This document shows, piece after piece, positions 19,618 through 28,483 of a stretch of 64,000 bases of DNA. A program made the translations under genes and the position numbers. The DNA comes from Pseudoalteromonas sp. A25 (GTDB lineage Bacteria > Pseudomonadota > Gammaproteobacteria > Enterobacterales > Alteromonadaceae). The DNA lies in contig NZ_AP021846.1 of the NCBI RefSeq assembly GCF_009176705.1, forward strand, positions 207,501 to 271,500, given 5' to 3'. The notes under the pieces are model-generated. The model ran no database searches, was not told the DNA's origin, and saw only the letters and a program-made list of their open reading frames with translations. Each line of letters opens with the position of its first letter. Position 1 is the stretch's first letter.

Positions 19618-20763
19618 TTAGCTAAAAGACGGTTTTAGCAGCCTCGCATTTAATGCTAACCACGCTTGTTTTTGAGTTTGCCAAGCCGCTTCCAATTCTT
19701 GATATTGCTTCATTAAGGCGGACTTTTCACAGTGCTCAAGCATGGAGTCTTTTCTTGCTTCAATTAATTGCTTTTGTACACCACAAAAGGTCTGGAGCTT
19801 TTTCAGAAGCAATTCATACTCTTGATGTAACAATGTAAGCTTATCTTGCGCTAAAGGCAATTTTGCAAGACGTACTTTTGTTTTTAGGAGTAAAGTTTCT
19901 GCTTTGGCCTTTTCAATTCGCTCAATCGGCGTGCGCTTAAGTTTAGACGCAAGTCCAACAGCGGCCATTGCTCGAATGATCCATTTAGTCGGATCATAGT
20001 GGTACCATCGAATACCATTACGATAGTCACTGGCAAAAATATGGTGAAAATTATGGTAGCCTTCGCCATAAGTGAACAGCGCTAAAAAGCCATTATCACG
20101 CGCGGTGTTTTTTTCGGTATAAGGGCGAGAGCCCCAGATGTGTGCTAGTGAGTTGATAAAAAAGGTGAAATGCTGGCTTAGTACCAATCTAAGCACCCCA
20201 GCTAACAGTAGCATACCAATGATTTCCGACACACTATTAGAAAATAGCAGGCCTAGCATGAGTGGAATACCAATATTGGTGAGTAAAACCAGCTTTAGAT
20301 AATGGCGATGCTGAAACATCACTATCTTGTTACGTTGTAAGTCGCGCGCATTGTTATAATTACTGTAACTCTCACCTTGATAATCTCTAAGCATCCACCC
20401 TATATGACTGTACCAAAACCCATTAGTTGCGGCGTATGGATCTTTGACGGGATCGTCAACCTGTCCATGGTGAACGCGATGGTCACTACTCCAATGTAGT
20501 GCGCTGTTTTGCAGGGCAAAGGCCCCTCCAATGGCAAATACCCATTGAACGGCAGGGTGGGCGTCATATGCTTTGTGCGCCCAGAGTCGGTGATAGCCTG
20601 CGGTAATTGATAAGCCAGCAAAGAACATACAACACACAAATGCAATCCAGTGAGTTGCGGTAAATCCATAGGTAAAGCCGTACCAAGGAACGAGTGTGAT
20701 GGCTGCCAAGAATGACAGACTAAAAAATATGACATTGGTCCAAATAATGGGTGGTTTTTTCAT
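19618..20763 (-). CDS. Membrane acyl-CoA/acyl-lipid fatty acid desaturase
   Basis: The 381-residue integral membrane enzyme introduces a double bond into saturated acyl chains using a di-iron centre. The three histidine boxes are visible: HRLWAH near residue 58, HRVHH near 95 and HNFHH near 236, among four hydrophobic segments. The C-terminal 90 residues are a Lys/Glu/Gln-rich helical tail, longer than minimal delta-9 desaturases. It is divergent from fabR and has a FabR-type operator just ahead of its start, so unsaturated fatty acid supply likely represses it. It precedes sthA on the same strand. Confidence 0.92.
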   Translation of the reverse strand: MKKPPIIWTNVIFFSLSFLAAITLVPWYGFTYGFTATHWIAFVCCMFFAGLSITAGYHRLWAHKAYDAHPAVQWVFAIGGAFALQNSALHWSSDHRVHHGQVDDPVKDPYAATNGFWYSHIGWMLRDYQGESYSNYNNARDLQRNKIVMFQHRHYLKLVLLTNIGIPLMLGLLFSNSVSEIIGMLLLAGVLRLVLSQHFTFFINSLAHIWGSRPYTEKNTARDNGFLALFTYGEGYHNFHHIFASDYRNGIRWYHYDPTKWIIRAMAAVGLASKLKRTPIERIEKAKAETLLLKTKVRLAKLPLAQDKLTLLHQEYELLLKKLQTFCGVQKQLIEARKDSMLEHCEKSALMKQYQELEAAWQTQKQAWLALNARLLKPSFS

Positions 20764-20777
20764 GATTTGTTAATTTC

Positions 20778-20795
20778 AGCGTACACTTGTAAGCT
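20778..20795. promoter_or_regulatory. FabR-type operator
   Basis: AGCGTACACTTGTAAGCT is an 18-bp inverted repeat with one mismatch (AGCGTACA-CT-TGTAAGCT). It closely fits the FabR binding palindrome known from E. coli fabA and fabB promoters (AGCGTACA, two bases, then TGT-CGCT). It lies 15 bases upstream of the desaturase start, adjoining a TATTAT -10-like element, so binding would block initiation. Confidence 0.75.
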
Positions 20796-20870
20796 AAAAT
20801 AATATTTCATTCTGCTGCCGTCAAGTATTAGACTTGAGATCGTTTGAAAAAATTGCGATTGGAGTAGAGG

Positions 20871-21479
20871 ATGTCGGGTGTTCGCGCACAACAAAAACAA
20901 AAAACAAGGCAAGCATTGATTGAAGCTGCATTCAATCAACTTAGTGCAGAACACAGTTTTTCTAACCTTAGCTTACGTGAAGTTGCACGAGAGGCTGGAA
21001 TTGCACCCACCTCATTTTATCGACATTTTAAAGATATGAATGAGCTTGGGTTAACCATGGTAGATGAAGCAGGTTTAACCCTGCGTCAATTGATGCGCCA
21101 AGCGCGCAGACGAATCGCCAGTGGTGGCAGTGTGATCATCACCTCCGTTGAAACTTTTATGGAATTTATTGATACTTCAAGCAACCAGTTTAGATTACTA
21201 CTGAGGGAGCGTTCAGGTACTTCTAAAGCCTTTAGAGCCGCGGTTGCCAGAGAGATTAAACATTTCATTCTCGAACTTGCACATTATCTCGAAAGTGAAA
21301 CACCTTGTGATAAAAACCATGCTTACATGCAAGCAGAAGCCATGGTTACGTTGGTTTTTAATGCGGGTGCAGAAGCGTTAGATCAAGATGCTCAGCAAAG
21401 AGCAGAACTCACAGAAAGGTTAATTTGGCAGTTGCGTTATATCGCGCGCGGTGCCAACCACTATGGGGCACAGTCATAA
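20871..21479 (+). CDS. fabR: TetR-family repressor of unsaturated fatty acid synthesis FabR
   Basis: The 202-residue product has the TetR helix-turn-helix near residues 28-55 ([23 protein letters not shown], reported here in parts) followed by a helical acyl-ligand domain. N-terminal [19 protein letters not shown] is typical of FabR. In E. coli FabR represses fabA and fabB and senses the saturation of the acyl pool. Here it faces the desaturase gene across 107 bases holding a matching operator, which supports the name. GGAG and GAGG precede the ATG. Confidence 0.93.
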   Translation: MSGVRAQQKQKTRQALIEAAFNQLSAEHSFSNLSLREVAREAGIAPTSFYRHFKDMNELGLTMVDEAGLTLRQLMRQARRRIASGGSVIITSVETFMEFIDTSSNQFRLLLRERSGTSKAFRAAVAREIKHFILELAHYLESETPCDKNHAYMQAEAMVTLVFNAGAEALDQDAQQRAELTERLIWQLRYIARGANHYGAQS

Positions 21480-21847
21480 AGTGATGTGCCAACATTCTTA
21501 TTTATTCAGTCAATGAAGTGAGAAAATGTTGCCTTTTAGCCACTAAAGGGCAGCTTGTTGCGATTTATTTCTAGTGTTTTAATGCTAAAAATCACCCATT
21601 TTTACTATATTTGTACCCGATTAATCAGTGAATTTATAGTGGAATAGATTATTCCTTCTCACCAACCCCGTTTGTAACAAAAAAGTTTTCTTTCTGTTTT
21701 TTATTTGTTTCAGCGGCTTATCGATATTGTAAAGTTATTCATTCTTTTTTGTTATTTAATTGTTAAATTTGATGCATTACTCTATATCACAATTAACCAC
21801 CCTTGGTTCTAGAAGGGGAGGAGTAATAAGTTTAACAAGGAATTGAA
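21480..21847 (+). promoter_or_regulatory. AT-rich promoter region of the metalloprotease gene
   Basis: This 368-base gap has no gene. A weak stem at 21531-21551 (GCCTTTTAG with CTAAAGGGC) follows fabR. TTGTTA at 21760-21765 and TATATC at 21783-21788 are spaced 17 bases and could be a sigma-70 promoter. GGGGAGGAG at 21815-21823 is a strong Shine-Dalgarno-like string but too far from the ATG; AAGGA at 21838 is the likelier site. Confidence 0.4.
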
Positions 21848-24800
21848 ATGAACAAGTTTTCGGTTTTTATTGCCTCTGGGTTACTCAGTATAACCACAAC
21901 GGCTCAGGCTGTTCAGAGCCACACTTTACTTAATCAAGCACATGTTTGGCAGGTGTTAGAGCAGTCGATAGCCAAGCAAGGGCTTGGTTTAACAAAGCAC
22001 TCTAATGTGCGAAATGCCACTGACGGATATGACGCTGCATTTAGCTATCAACTAATTAAACAAACAGGAAAGCAAAAAGAGTATCGCCATTATCAAACCT
22101 ATTTGGGCCAGTGGCCTGTGTTGGGTGGGCGTTTTGTGCTGGTCAGTAATGATCATGGGCAGGTTAAGCAAGGGCTAGGCAAAGCAATCCTAGCAAAAGG
22201 CACTGTGCGCTATGCAACCCCAAAACGCTTTTTACAGTCAGACGAACAGGTGTTAGCGGATATCGCTAAACAGCAAAATGTAATCGCACCAGGCGCTAAA
22301 CTAACGCGAGCTTATGAGATCAGCAATGGACAATTGAACCCTGTTATCGTGCTAAAAGCGCGTGCCTATCGCTATATTTTTGATGCAAGAACACTACAAA
22401 TTCTTAGTCGTAAGCCAGACTTAGATGCGTTAACCAGCGATTTGGTCGCAGGCGGTGGGATTGGGGGGAATGAAAAGCTCGGTGCAATTTGCTACTCACC
22501 TCAGCCACAAAGTATGAGTAAATGCTTAGATTATCAATTCGACTCTAGCACGCCTAAAGGTCAGGAATTACTATTCCAAGTTCAAGAAAGCGCAATATTT
22601 CAGGCATTTTCAGGTTACCCGTTTATTGTCAGTAAGCGCAGCGGTACCTGCACGCTAGAAAACCCTTATGTTAAAACCATTGATTACATGAACGATAAAT
22701 CGGTCGCTGCAAGTTATCAATGCGACAGTACAAACGAGCATTTTGATAAGCAGCGTATCGACGATCAGTTCTATGACTATTACAGCTATTTAGCGGTCAA
22801 TGAAGCGCATTTTAATGCCGGTGTGGTGATGCAGTATTACCACACTTTGCTTAAACAAATGTATCCACAGCAAACATCAGATTGTGACTACAATGGCTTT
22901 TGTTTAAAACAGTTGAAACAAAATGTGGGTAATAACACCTACGGTAATACCCAAGCTAACTGGGACGACTCTCACGTAAATTACGGCACTGGAAATTACG
23001 GCGGTACTCATTATTTTCACACAACTTTGGATGTTGTGGCACATGAGGCAAGTCATGCTGTGACATTTTGGAATAGCCAGCTAGGCGCTGCGGATCAAGA
23101 TGGGGCAATAAACGAAGCATTCTCTGATATTGCCAGCGTGGCGATATTGGATCACTTACAAGCAAACGTGTCTGGCGCCTATAGCCAATCCGTGGCTTAT
23201 TTAAATCAAATTAGTGATAGTGCTCAAAATCATCAGAAAAACCGTAAATGGTGGTACGGTTGGGATGTTATGTATGAAGACAAAGGGGCTCGATTCTTCG
23301 AGATGCCTTCATGGGATGGACGCAGTATTGATCATTTCAAAGATTATCAAACAGGGCTATCCACCTACCATATCGGAGGCGTGTTAAGAAAAGCATTCTA
23401 TGAGCTAGTCAAAACACAGCATTGGTCAATTGAAGATGCTTTTAAGTTATTTTTACGTGCCAATATAGAGTGCTTTTTTCCAGGTGCTAGCATCGAAGAT
23501 GCGGGGCAATGCTTACTTTCTCAAGCCGGCAATTTCACGTATTTAGGTGCTGAGTCTAAGTTAAAAGCCGATATTGATGAAACTTTACATTCTGTGGGTG
23601 TGATCGCGCGCAGCTCAGACATATCAACATTGGATTTTACCAGTAGCATTAACTACAACACGGTAATTTACCGCGTTGCAAGTGTACCAGTAAACGATAT
23701 TGCAAGGATTGATATTGCTTGGGGCGATGGCACCGAAGAGCGTTGGCAAGAAGGAGATTTGAGCAATATTTATGATTATCTTGAGCGCTCTCGTCAAGTC
23801 AATGTGGATGATTTAGTACGCTTTAAACTGACGGTGACACTTAAAAATGGCCAGCAAAAAGAGGGCTACCGGCACTTTTACAGTCGTGCAGTGGGGGCTT
23901 CTTGCGAACCATATTTTAATCAAGGTCAAGTGCACACCACCGATGTGAGTGTCAATGGTACACCACTTACGCTCAGCAGTGAGCGTTATCAAAGTTTGCT
24001 AGCTAATGCAGTTTCATTTAATAGGCATAACGAACAGGCCTTAACGTTACCATCATCACTGAGCGATAAGCGCGTCACTTTGTTAGTTGACAGTAATCGC
24101 AATGGTTTATTCTCAGCCGATGAAATGGTTTTAAACAATCAACTAATTGGTAGTGGTACGGTGAATTTTACTTTGCCAGAGACACTCTCTGCTGGCGTTA
24201 CTATGTTGCGTATCGCTATTGGTAGTGAATATAACTTCTACGACACGTGTGGACATACCAAACTAGCTCAGGTGATTGATTTAAAAGCAGACATAGACGT
24301 GCCTGAGCTTCCAATCAAGGCGAGCTTTGACTATCAAGTTCTAGCAGATAATCGCGTTGAATTTACCAATACTTCACAGGCTAATATGTTGCGCCAGCCT
24401 AAGTATCAATGGCAGTTTGGCTTTGATGGCCGCACCAGCTCAGCGCAAAATCCAGGCGTTATTGATTACCCTAAAGTGGCAGGCAATTACACGGCGACCT
24501 TATCGGTAAGTTACCAAGATGGCAGCGGTGAAACAGACACGGCTAGTAAAAACATCTCATTGTCTGAGCCTCAGCAATGTGTGGTTGCTATAAGCGATCA
24601 AAATAATGCCAATGCGTTTTATATCGATCAAATCATGATGTGGACATCGATCAATGACCGCCTATCGGTTACCGGTGCGCAAGGCACTAATAGCGCAGGC
24701 TACGTACTGCATAAACCTAACTTTAGTTTCACTCGCTCACAAGAGCTTACGGTCGATATTGTCAGCAATGAGATCAGTGAATCAACAGCTGAACGTCTTT

Positions 24801-25111
24801 TGAACAATCGAGAAAATGAGCTGCGTTTCACGATCTGGCTGGATAAGGATGAAGACAAAAAGTTTGAGCTCGGTGAAGAAAACTTTAGCGACATGAATAG
24901 CAATTACCTCAAAGAGTGCAGTAATGGTCGTTGTCGTATTAAAGCCAGTCAATCACTGTTCTTGCCGTATGTTCGCTGGTGGGAAGGTAAAGACTATGTG
25001 ATCCGCGCGCGCTTAGAAGAGCTACCTCAAGCAAGTAAAGGTCAAGATGGCTGTCATAACTTCCATTACGGTGAAGTCTCCGACATCAAGTTCTCAGTCA
25101 CCGGCTGGTAG
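21848..25111 (+). CDS. Secreted vibriolysin-like M4 metalloprotease with PKD and GEVED-like modules
   Basis: The 1087-residue protein has a signal peptide (cleavage about residue 21), an FTP/PepSY-type propeptide (to about 200) and a thermolysin-like domain. Zinc ligands are H399 and H403 in HEASH and E423 in NEAFSD, exactly the thermolysin spacing; H508 in STYHIGGV fits the second catalytic histidine. After the protease come a GEVED-like beta module (about 700-825), a PKD domain (about 830-920, WQFGFDGRTSS) and a second GEVED-like module ending GEVSDIKFSVTGW. Related enzymes leave the cell by type II secretion. It heads a run of six secreted-protein genes. Confidence 0.93.
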   Translation: MNKFSVFIASGLLSITTTAQAVQSHTLLNQAHVWQVLEQSIAKQGLGLTKHSNVRNATDGYDAAFSYQLIKQTGKQKEYRHYQTYLGQWPVLGGRFVLVSNDHGQVKQGLGKAILAKGTVRYATPKRFLQSDEQVLADIAKQQNVIAPGAKLTRAYEISNGQLNPVIVLKARAYRYIFDARTLQILSRKPDLDALTSDLVAGGGIGGNEKLGAICYSPQPQSMSKCLDYQFDSSTPKGQELLFQVQESAIFQAFSGYPFIVSKRSGTCTLENPYVKTIDYMNDKSVAASYQCDSTNEHFDKQRIDDQFYDYYSYLAVNEAHFNAGVVMQYYHTLLKQMYPQQTSDCDYNGFCLKQLKQNVGNNTYGNTQANWDDSHVNYGTGNYGGTHYFHTTLDVVAHEASHAVTFWNSQLGAADQDGAINEAFSDIASVAILDHLQANVSGAYSQSVAYLNQISDSAQNHQKNRKWWYGWDVMYEDKGARFFEMPSWDGRSIDHFKDYQTGLSTYHIGGVLRKAFYELVKTQHWSIEDAFKLFLRANIECFFPGASIEDAGQCLLSQAGNFTYLGAESKLKADIDETLHSVGVIARSSDISTLDFTSSINYNTVIYRVASVPVNDIARIDIAWGDGTEERWQEGDLSNIYDYLERSRQVNVDDLVRFKLTVTLKNGQQKEGYRHFYSRAVGASCEPYFNQGQVHTTDVSVNGTPLTLSSERYQSLLANAVSFNRHNEQALTLPSSLSDKRVTLLVDSNRNGLFSADEMVLNNQLIGSGTVNFTLPETLSAGVTMLRIAIGSEYNFYDTCGHTKLAQVIDLKADIDVPELPIKASFDYQVLADNRVEFTNTSQANMLRQPKYQWQFGFDGRTSSAQNPGVIDYPKVAGNYTATLSVSYQDGSGETDTASKNISLSEPQQCVVAISDQNNANAFYIDQIMMWTSINDRLSVTGAQGTNSAGYVLHKPNFSFTRSQELTVDIVSNEISESTAERLLNNRENELRFTIWLDKDEDKKFELGEENFSDMNSNYLKECSNGRCRIKASQSLFLPYVRWWEGKDYVIRARLEELPQASKGQDGCHNFHYGEVSDIKFSVTGW

Positions 25112-25136
25112 ATAACACCGCTTTTGCAGTAAGGGC

Positions 25137-25158
25137 CCTTGTATCAATTGATACAAGG
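25137..25158. promoter_or_regulatory. 22-bp perfect palindrome between protease and Hint genes
   Basis: CCTTGTATCAA is followed at once by its exact complement, giving an uninterrupted 22-bp palindrome centred at 25147/25148. It lies 25 bases after the protease stop and 58 bases before the next start. No T run follows, so an operator for a dimeric regulator is as likely as an RNA hairpin. Confidence 0.55.
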
Positions 25159-25216
25159 TTCCTGAGCTTGTGCTCAAAAAACGTCAATAAAGGTAAAAAT
25201 AACATAGGGAATCAAG

Positions 25217-27199
25217 ATGAAATTACTCAGTTTATCTGTCGCGCTGGCATTAGGTGCGGCTACGTCAATAGCACAAGCACAAAGTGATGTTGTGCAGGTT
25301 AATGCCAGCTCACCGGTACTTGAAATTAAGCAAGGGTTCGTAAAATCAGACTTAACCAGCAAGCAAAATATACAAGCGCTAAAACAGCGTTTAAACAAAT
25401 ATGGGCTTAACAAGCAAAATAGACCCCATTTGTTTAACGTGATCGACAAGCAGTATGCACGTAGCTTAGCTGCACCAAGCTTGGCCATACCCAGCGTGAG
25501 TATGGCGAATGATTGTAATGCACATAACTCAAGTTTGTGTTCTTTTTTCAAGCATATGGGCATTGAAGTTGCGACTTTACCTGGTACCAATGAAGAATAT
25601 CTCGTGGTATCTGCACTGAACAGCGAAAAAAAACCAACCAACTATACGTTCATTGATATCACTTTGGTAAACGAAAAAGGTGAATCGATCACGTTACCGC
25701 GCTATGCCGAGTTTTTTGGCGATGGTGAGCAAGAGAAAAAACGTAAGTCAATTTATTCATCAGCGCGACTAAGTGACGCTTTGGCTAAGTTACAAAGTGC
25801 CGAACAAATTTACGCTGATGCGTGGGTTACCGTGGTATATACCGACGCAAATGGTAACGAAGTTGTCGAAGATAGAAACTCCAAAGTCGAATATTCAAAA
25901 GATACTATCTTAGGAGAGTTGGGCTTGATAACCCCTGAAGTACAAAGCGGCGCGCCAATGGTATCAGTGCAAAATGCGGGTACATTAACCACCGACTTTG
26001 GCTCGACTTTATCTCATCCTAAAGACTTACGTTCAAAAGAAGCTGGGCAGCTAGACAATAAAATAATTGTTTGTTTAAACCGTAATTATGGTGATTGTGA
26101 CTACGAGAATATTTACCCAGCTGGTACGCCTAATGATCAGTTAAAGTTGAAGATCCCATTTGTGGGTGAATACATCATGATGGGTAAAGTAACGCGTATC
26201 TATCGACCTGATTGGAGCGTCATTGATGTGGTTGATAACGGTGATGGTAGTACGACCCTTAAAAGTGGCCCTCAGGTACAAAAGCCTGATGTGATCGACT
26301 TTGGCTCTAATATCTTTATTCAGACTAAAGAGGGCGGCGGTGCCACGTCGATTTCCGGTGATCAGTACAACGATATTCAAAACTTCTTCGCGGATAACAT
26401 CCAAGTGGAATACATCCCATTTGGTCGGCGGACCAAGACCAAATTGTCATGGAATATCACTCGCAACCAAGGGGTGTTTGGTGATGCAACCTTATATGGG
26501 CGTTACCAAGATGCCAACTGGATAATGAATATCGCAGTGGATAATGAACCGCGTCCTGGTCAAACAGCCCGTGCTGAGACCGTCGTAATTGGCTCTGCTG
26601 GGTTAGGTTCGTGGGAAGATATCGACTACCCACAAATGCAAATTGTGTATAGCTGTTTAGCACAAGGCAGTTTGATCACCTTGCCTGATGGTTCGCAAAT
26701 GCCGATTGAAAAGCTTGCCGTAGGCGACCTAGTAATGGGCGCGAGCCAATACAACCCTGCGAATCGTTTAGCGCTTGAAATAAAAGATATTTCAGTTGGA
26801 GTTGAAGCCATTCCAATGATTGAAATTAAAACCAAATCAGGCAAAAAGTTACTGTTGACCGAATCTCACCCAGTGATCATGCAATCGGGGGAGTCTATTT
26901 GGGCTAACGAAGTGCAGCTAGGTGACCGTATTCATACCCAAGATGGTATTGAATTTGTAAGCAAAATTAAGGAAGTGAAATTTAAAGATAAAGTTTATAA
27001 CTTACGTTTATCACGCAGCAAAGACGACCCAAATTACTTAGAGGGTGAAACCTTCAGTATGTTTGCTAACGGTCTGCAAGTTGGGGATTTGGCCATGCAA
27101 AGTAACAATGAGTTTAAGGAAAAAGTTGAAACGCAGCAGGATGTTTTGAATCGCTTACCTGAACCTTGGCACAAAGACTACCTTAACAGCATTAAGTAA
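25217..27199 (+). CDS. Secreted protein with C-terminal Hint autoprocessing domain
   Basis: The 660-residue product has a signal peptide (MKLLSLSVALALGAATSIAQA). A beta-rich region of about 450 residues that I do not recognise follows, then a Hint domain from Cys480. Hint signatures are C480-LAQGSLITLPDG, IEKLAVGDLVMG, the T548-ES-H551-PV block B motif, and a final FANGLQVGDL strand. A C-terminal Asn plus nucleophile, needed for intein splicing, is missing, so hedgehog-like cleavage before Cys480 is more likely. AGGGA precedes the ATG. It is the first gene after the palindrome, followed by the MACPF/SNTX-like genes. Confidence 0.82.
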   Translation: MKLLSLSVALALGAATSIAQAQSDVVQVNASSPVLEIKQGFVKSDLTSKQNIQALKQRLNKYGLNKQNRPHLFNVIDKQYARSLAAPSLAIPSVSMANDCNAHNSSLCSFFKHMGIEVATLPGTNEEYLVVSALNSEKKPTNYTFIDITLVNEKGESITLPRYAEFFGDGEQEKKRKSIYSSARLSDALAKLQSAEQIYADAWVTVVYTDANGNEVVEDRNSKVEYSKDTILGELGLITPEVQSGAPMVSVQNAGTLTTDFGSTLSHPKDLRSKEAGQLDNKIIVCLNRNYGDCDYENIYPAGTPNDQLKLKIPFVGEYIMMGKVTRIYRPDWSVIDVVDNGDGSTTLKSGPQVQKPDVIDFGSNIFIQTKEGGGATSISGDQYNDIQNFFADNIQVEYIPFGRRTKTKLSWNITRNQGVFGDATLYGRYQDANWIMNIAVDNEPRPGQTARAETVVIGSAGLGSWEDIDYPQMQIVYSCLAQGSLITLPDGSQMPIEKLAVGDLVMGASQYNPANRLALEIKDISVGVEAIPMIEIKTKSGKKLLLTESHPVIMQSGESIWANEVQLGDRIHTQDGIEFVSKIKEVKFKDKVYNLRLSRSKDDPNYLEGETFSMFANGLQVGDLAMQSNNEFKEKVETQQDVLNRLPEPWHKDYLNSIK

Positions 27200-27204
27200 T
27201 AGGA

Positions 27205-27222
27205 ATGGCCTCAGAAGGCCAT
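27205..27222 (+). other. Intercistronic hairpin
   Basis: ATGGCCT and AGGCCAT form a perfect 7-bp stem with loop CAGA between the Hint gene and the next gene. No T run follows. It could adjust mRNA stability or expression ratio. Confidence 0.45.
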
Positions 27223-27237
27223 CTCATGGAGTGAATT

Positions 27238-28473
27238 ATGAATAAATTTATAAACATAAATATCTTAGTCGCTGCACTGTGTTCCACGTCAGCGTTTGCT
27301 TTGGATGAATCGCAAGAGACTAAGAAAAGCTTAATTAAACCTAGCACCATTGATGCGGTGCCGCTGGGCACGGCCTATCACAGTAAAGGTGAAAACTACC
27401 TTGGTCTACAGTCGGTTAAAGGAGTACAGGCTGAGCATTTGGGTAACACTAAAATCGACTTTCGTGTTGGTGTTGATTTAGGTTATGAGCAAGCACTTAA
27501 GCTGATTGACGGTAAGGTGGATGCAGGTTTTAAATTTCCTGCGGTGCGGGTTGATGCTGGGGCTAACTATGCCAAAGATATCAGCGCTGATAAATACACC
27601 GGCACCTATACCGTTTATTCATCGATGAAACCGAAATCTCGTATGTTGATGCCAAATGGTATGGTGGGTTATGAGCCGACTCAAGCGGCGCTTGATTTGG
27701 CTCAAGCGCAACCTGGCAATCGCGAAAAGAACTTAGGTGATGGCTTTGTACATGGCTTTGCCTATGGCTCAAACGTGGTGATCAATATGAAAATTGATTA
27801 TCGCAATGAAGAAGACAAACGTTCTATAGGCGGTTACTTGAGTGTTGACTGGATTGGTAAAGTCAAAGTGGATGGACAGCTGCAAAAGCTTGATGACAGC
27901 AAGCGTCAATCAGTAAAGATCACCATCAGTGGGTATCAAAGTGGTGGCGATCCAAACCGGTTATTAAACATCATACCTAACGGCATTATGCGTTGTACTT
28001 TACTCAACCCAGAGCCTTGCTTTGAACTGTTTGAATCTGCGATTAACTATTTGAAAAATGATTATATTAATCAGTTTGATTCACTAGATAGTTATAACGT
28101 TACCGAAGCCTACATTGCTGAGTATCAAGACTCAGGCCCGGCTTTACAAGCGTTAGTACCAGCACAAGGCTATGAAGGAGCAAATTACTTAACCAAGTTG
28201 GTTGTAAAAGAGCTAACAGCTCGCTGGATTGAAGAGCGTTTAACTTACCGCCGTGCTAAGAACCTGCAGCGTTACTACGCCTCACAGTTTAATAATGAGC
28301 AATTAGCTCAGTTGAGTAACATCGAATCAGCCAGCCGTAATAACGCCAATTTATTTGCCGATATGGTTGACTATTGCGAGCAAAATCCAGAAGGGAATTA
28401 TTGCACTGAATATGAAGCTGCGAATTTGGTTTATTACACCGACTACAGTAGCTACAGCGATGTTTTGAAGTAA
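27238..28473 (+). CDS. Secreted MACPF/SNTX-like protein, paralogue 1
   Basis: The 411-residue product has a signal peptide (to about residue 21). The order of motifs resembles the MACPF-like part of stonustoxin-type proteins: LGTAYHSKGENYLG near 36, amphipathic strands near 70-115, GDGFVHGFAYGSN at 167-179, a second strand pair with SIGGYLSVDW and then SVKITISGYQSGGDP. Cysteines pair by position with two sister proteins: C253-X7-C261 and C380-X8-C389. The rest is helical. It is probably secreted and may oligomerise or insert in membranes, which is inference. GGAG precedes the ATG. Confidence 0.6.
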   Translation: MNKFININILVAALCSTSAFALDESQETKKSLIKPSTIDAVPLGTAYHSKGENYLGLQSVKGVQAEHLGNTKIDFRVGVDLGYEQALKLIDGKVDAGFKFPAVRVDAGANYAKDISADKYTGTYTVYSSMKPKSRMLMPNGMVGYEPTQAALDLAQAQPGNREKNLGDGFVHGFAYGSNVVINMKIDYRNEEDKRSIGGYLSVDWIGKVKVDGQLQKLDDSKRQSVKITISGYQSGGDPNRLLNIIPNGIMRCTLLNPEPCFELFESAINYLKNDYINQFDSLDSYNVTEAYIAEYQDSGPALQALVPAQGYEGANYLTKLVVKELTARWIEERLTYRRAKNLQRYYASQFNNEQLAQLSNIESASRNNANLFADMVDYCEQNPEGNYCTEYEAANLVYYTDYSSYSDVLK

Positions 28474-28483
28474 GGAAACGATC

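Noticed and set aside
20821..20837. TCAAGT-N5-ACTTGA inverted repeat between the desaturase gene and fabR
   Set aside because: Short arms and no match to a motif I know; the FabR-type site nearby explains regulation better.
26654..27199. Hint region as a true splicing intein
   Set aside because: There is no terminal His-Asn followed by Cys, Ser or Thr, and little sequence that could be a C-extein.
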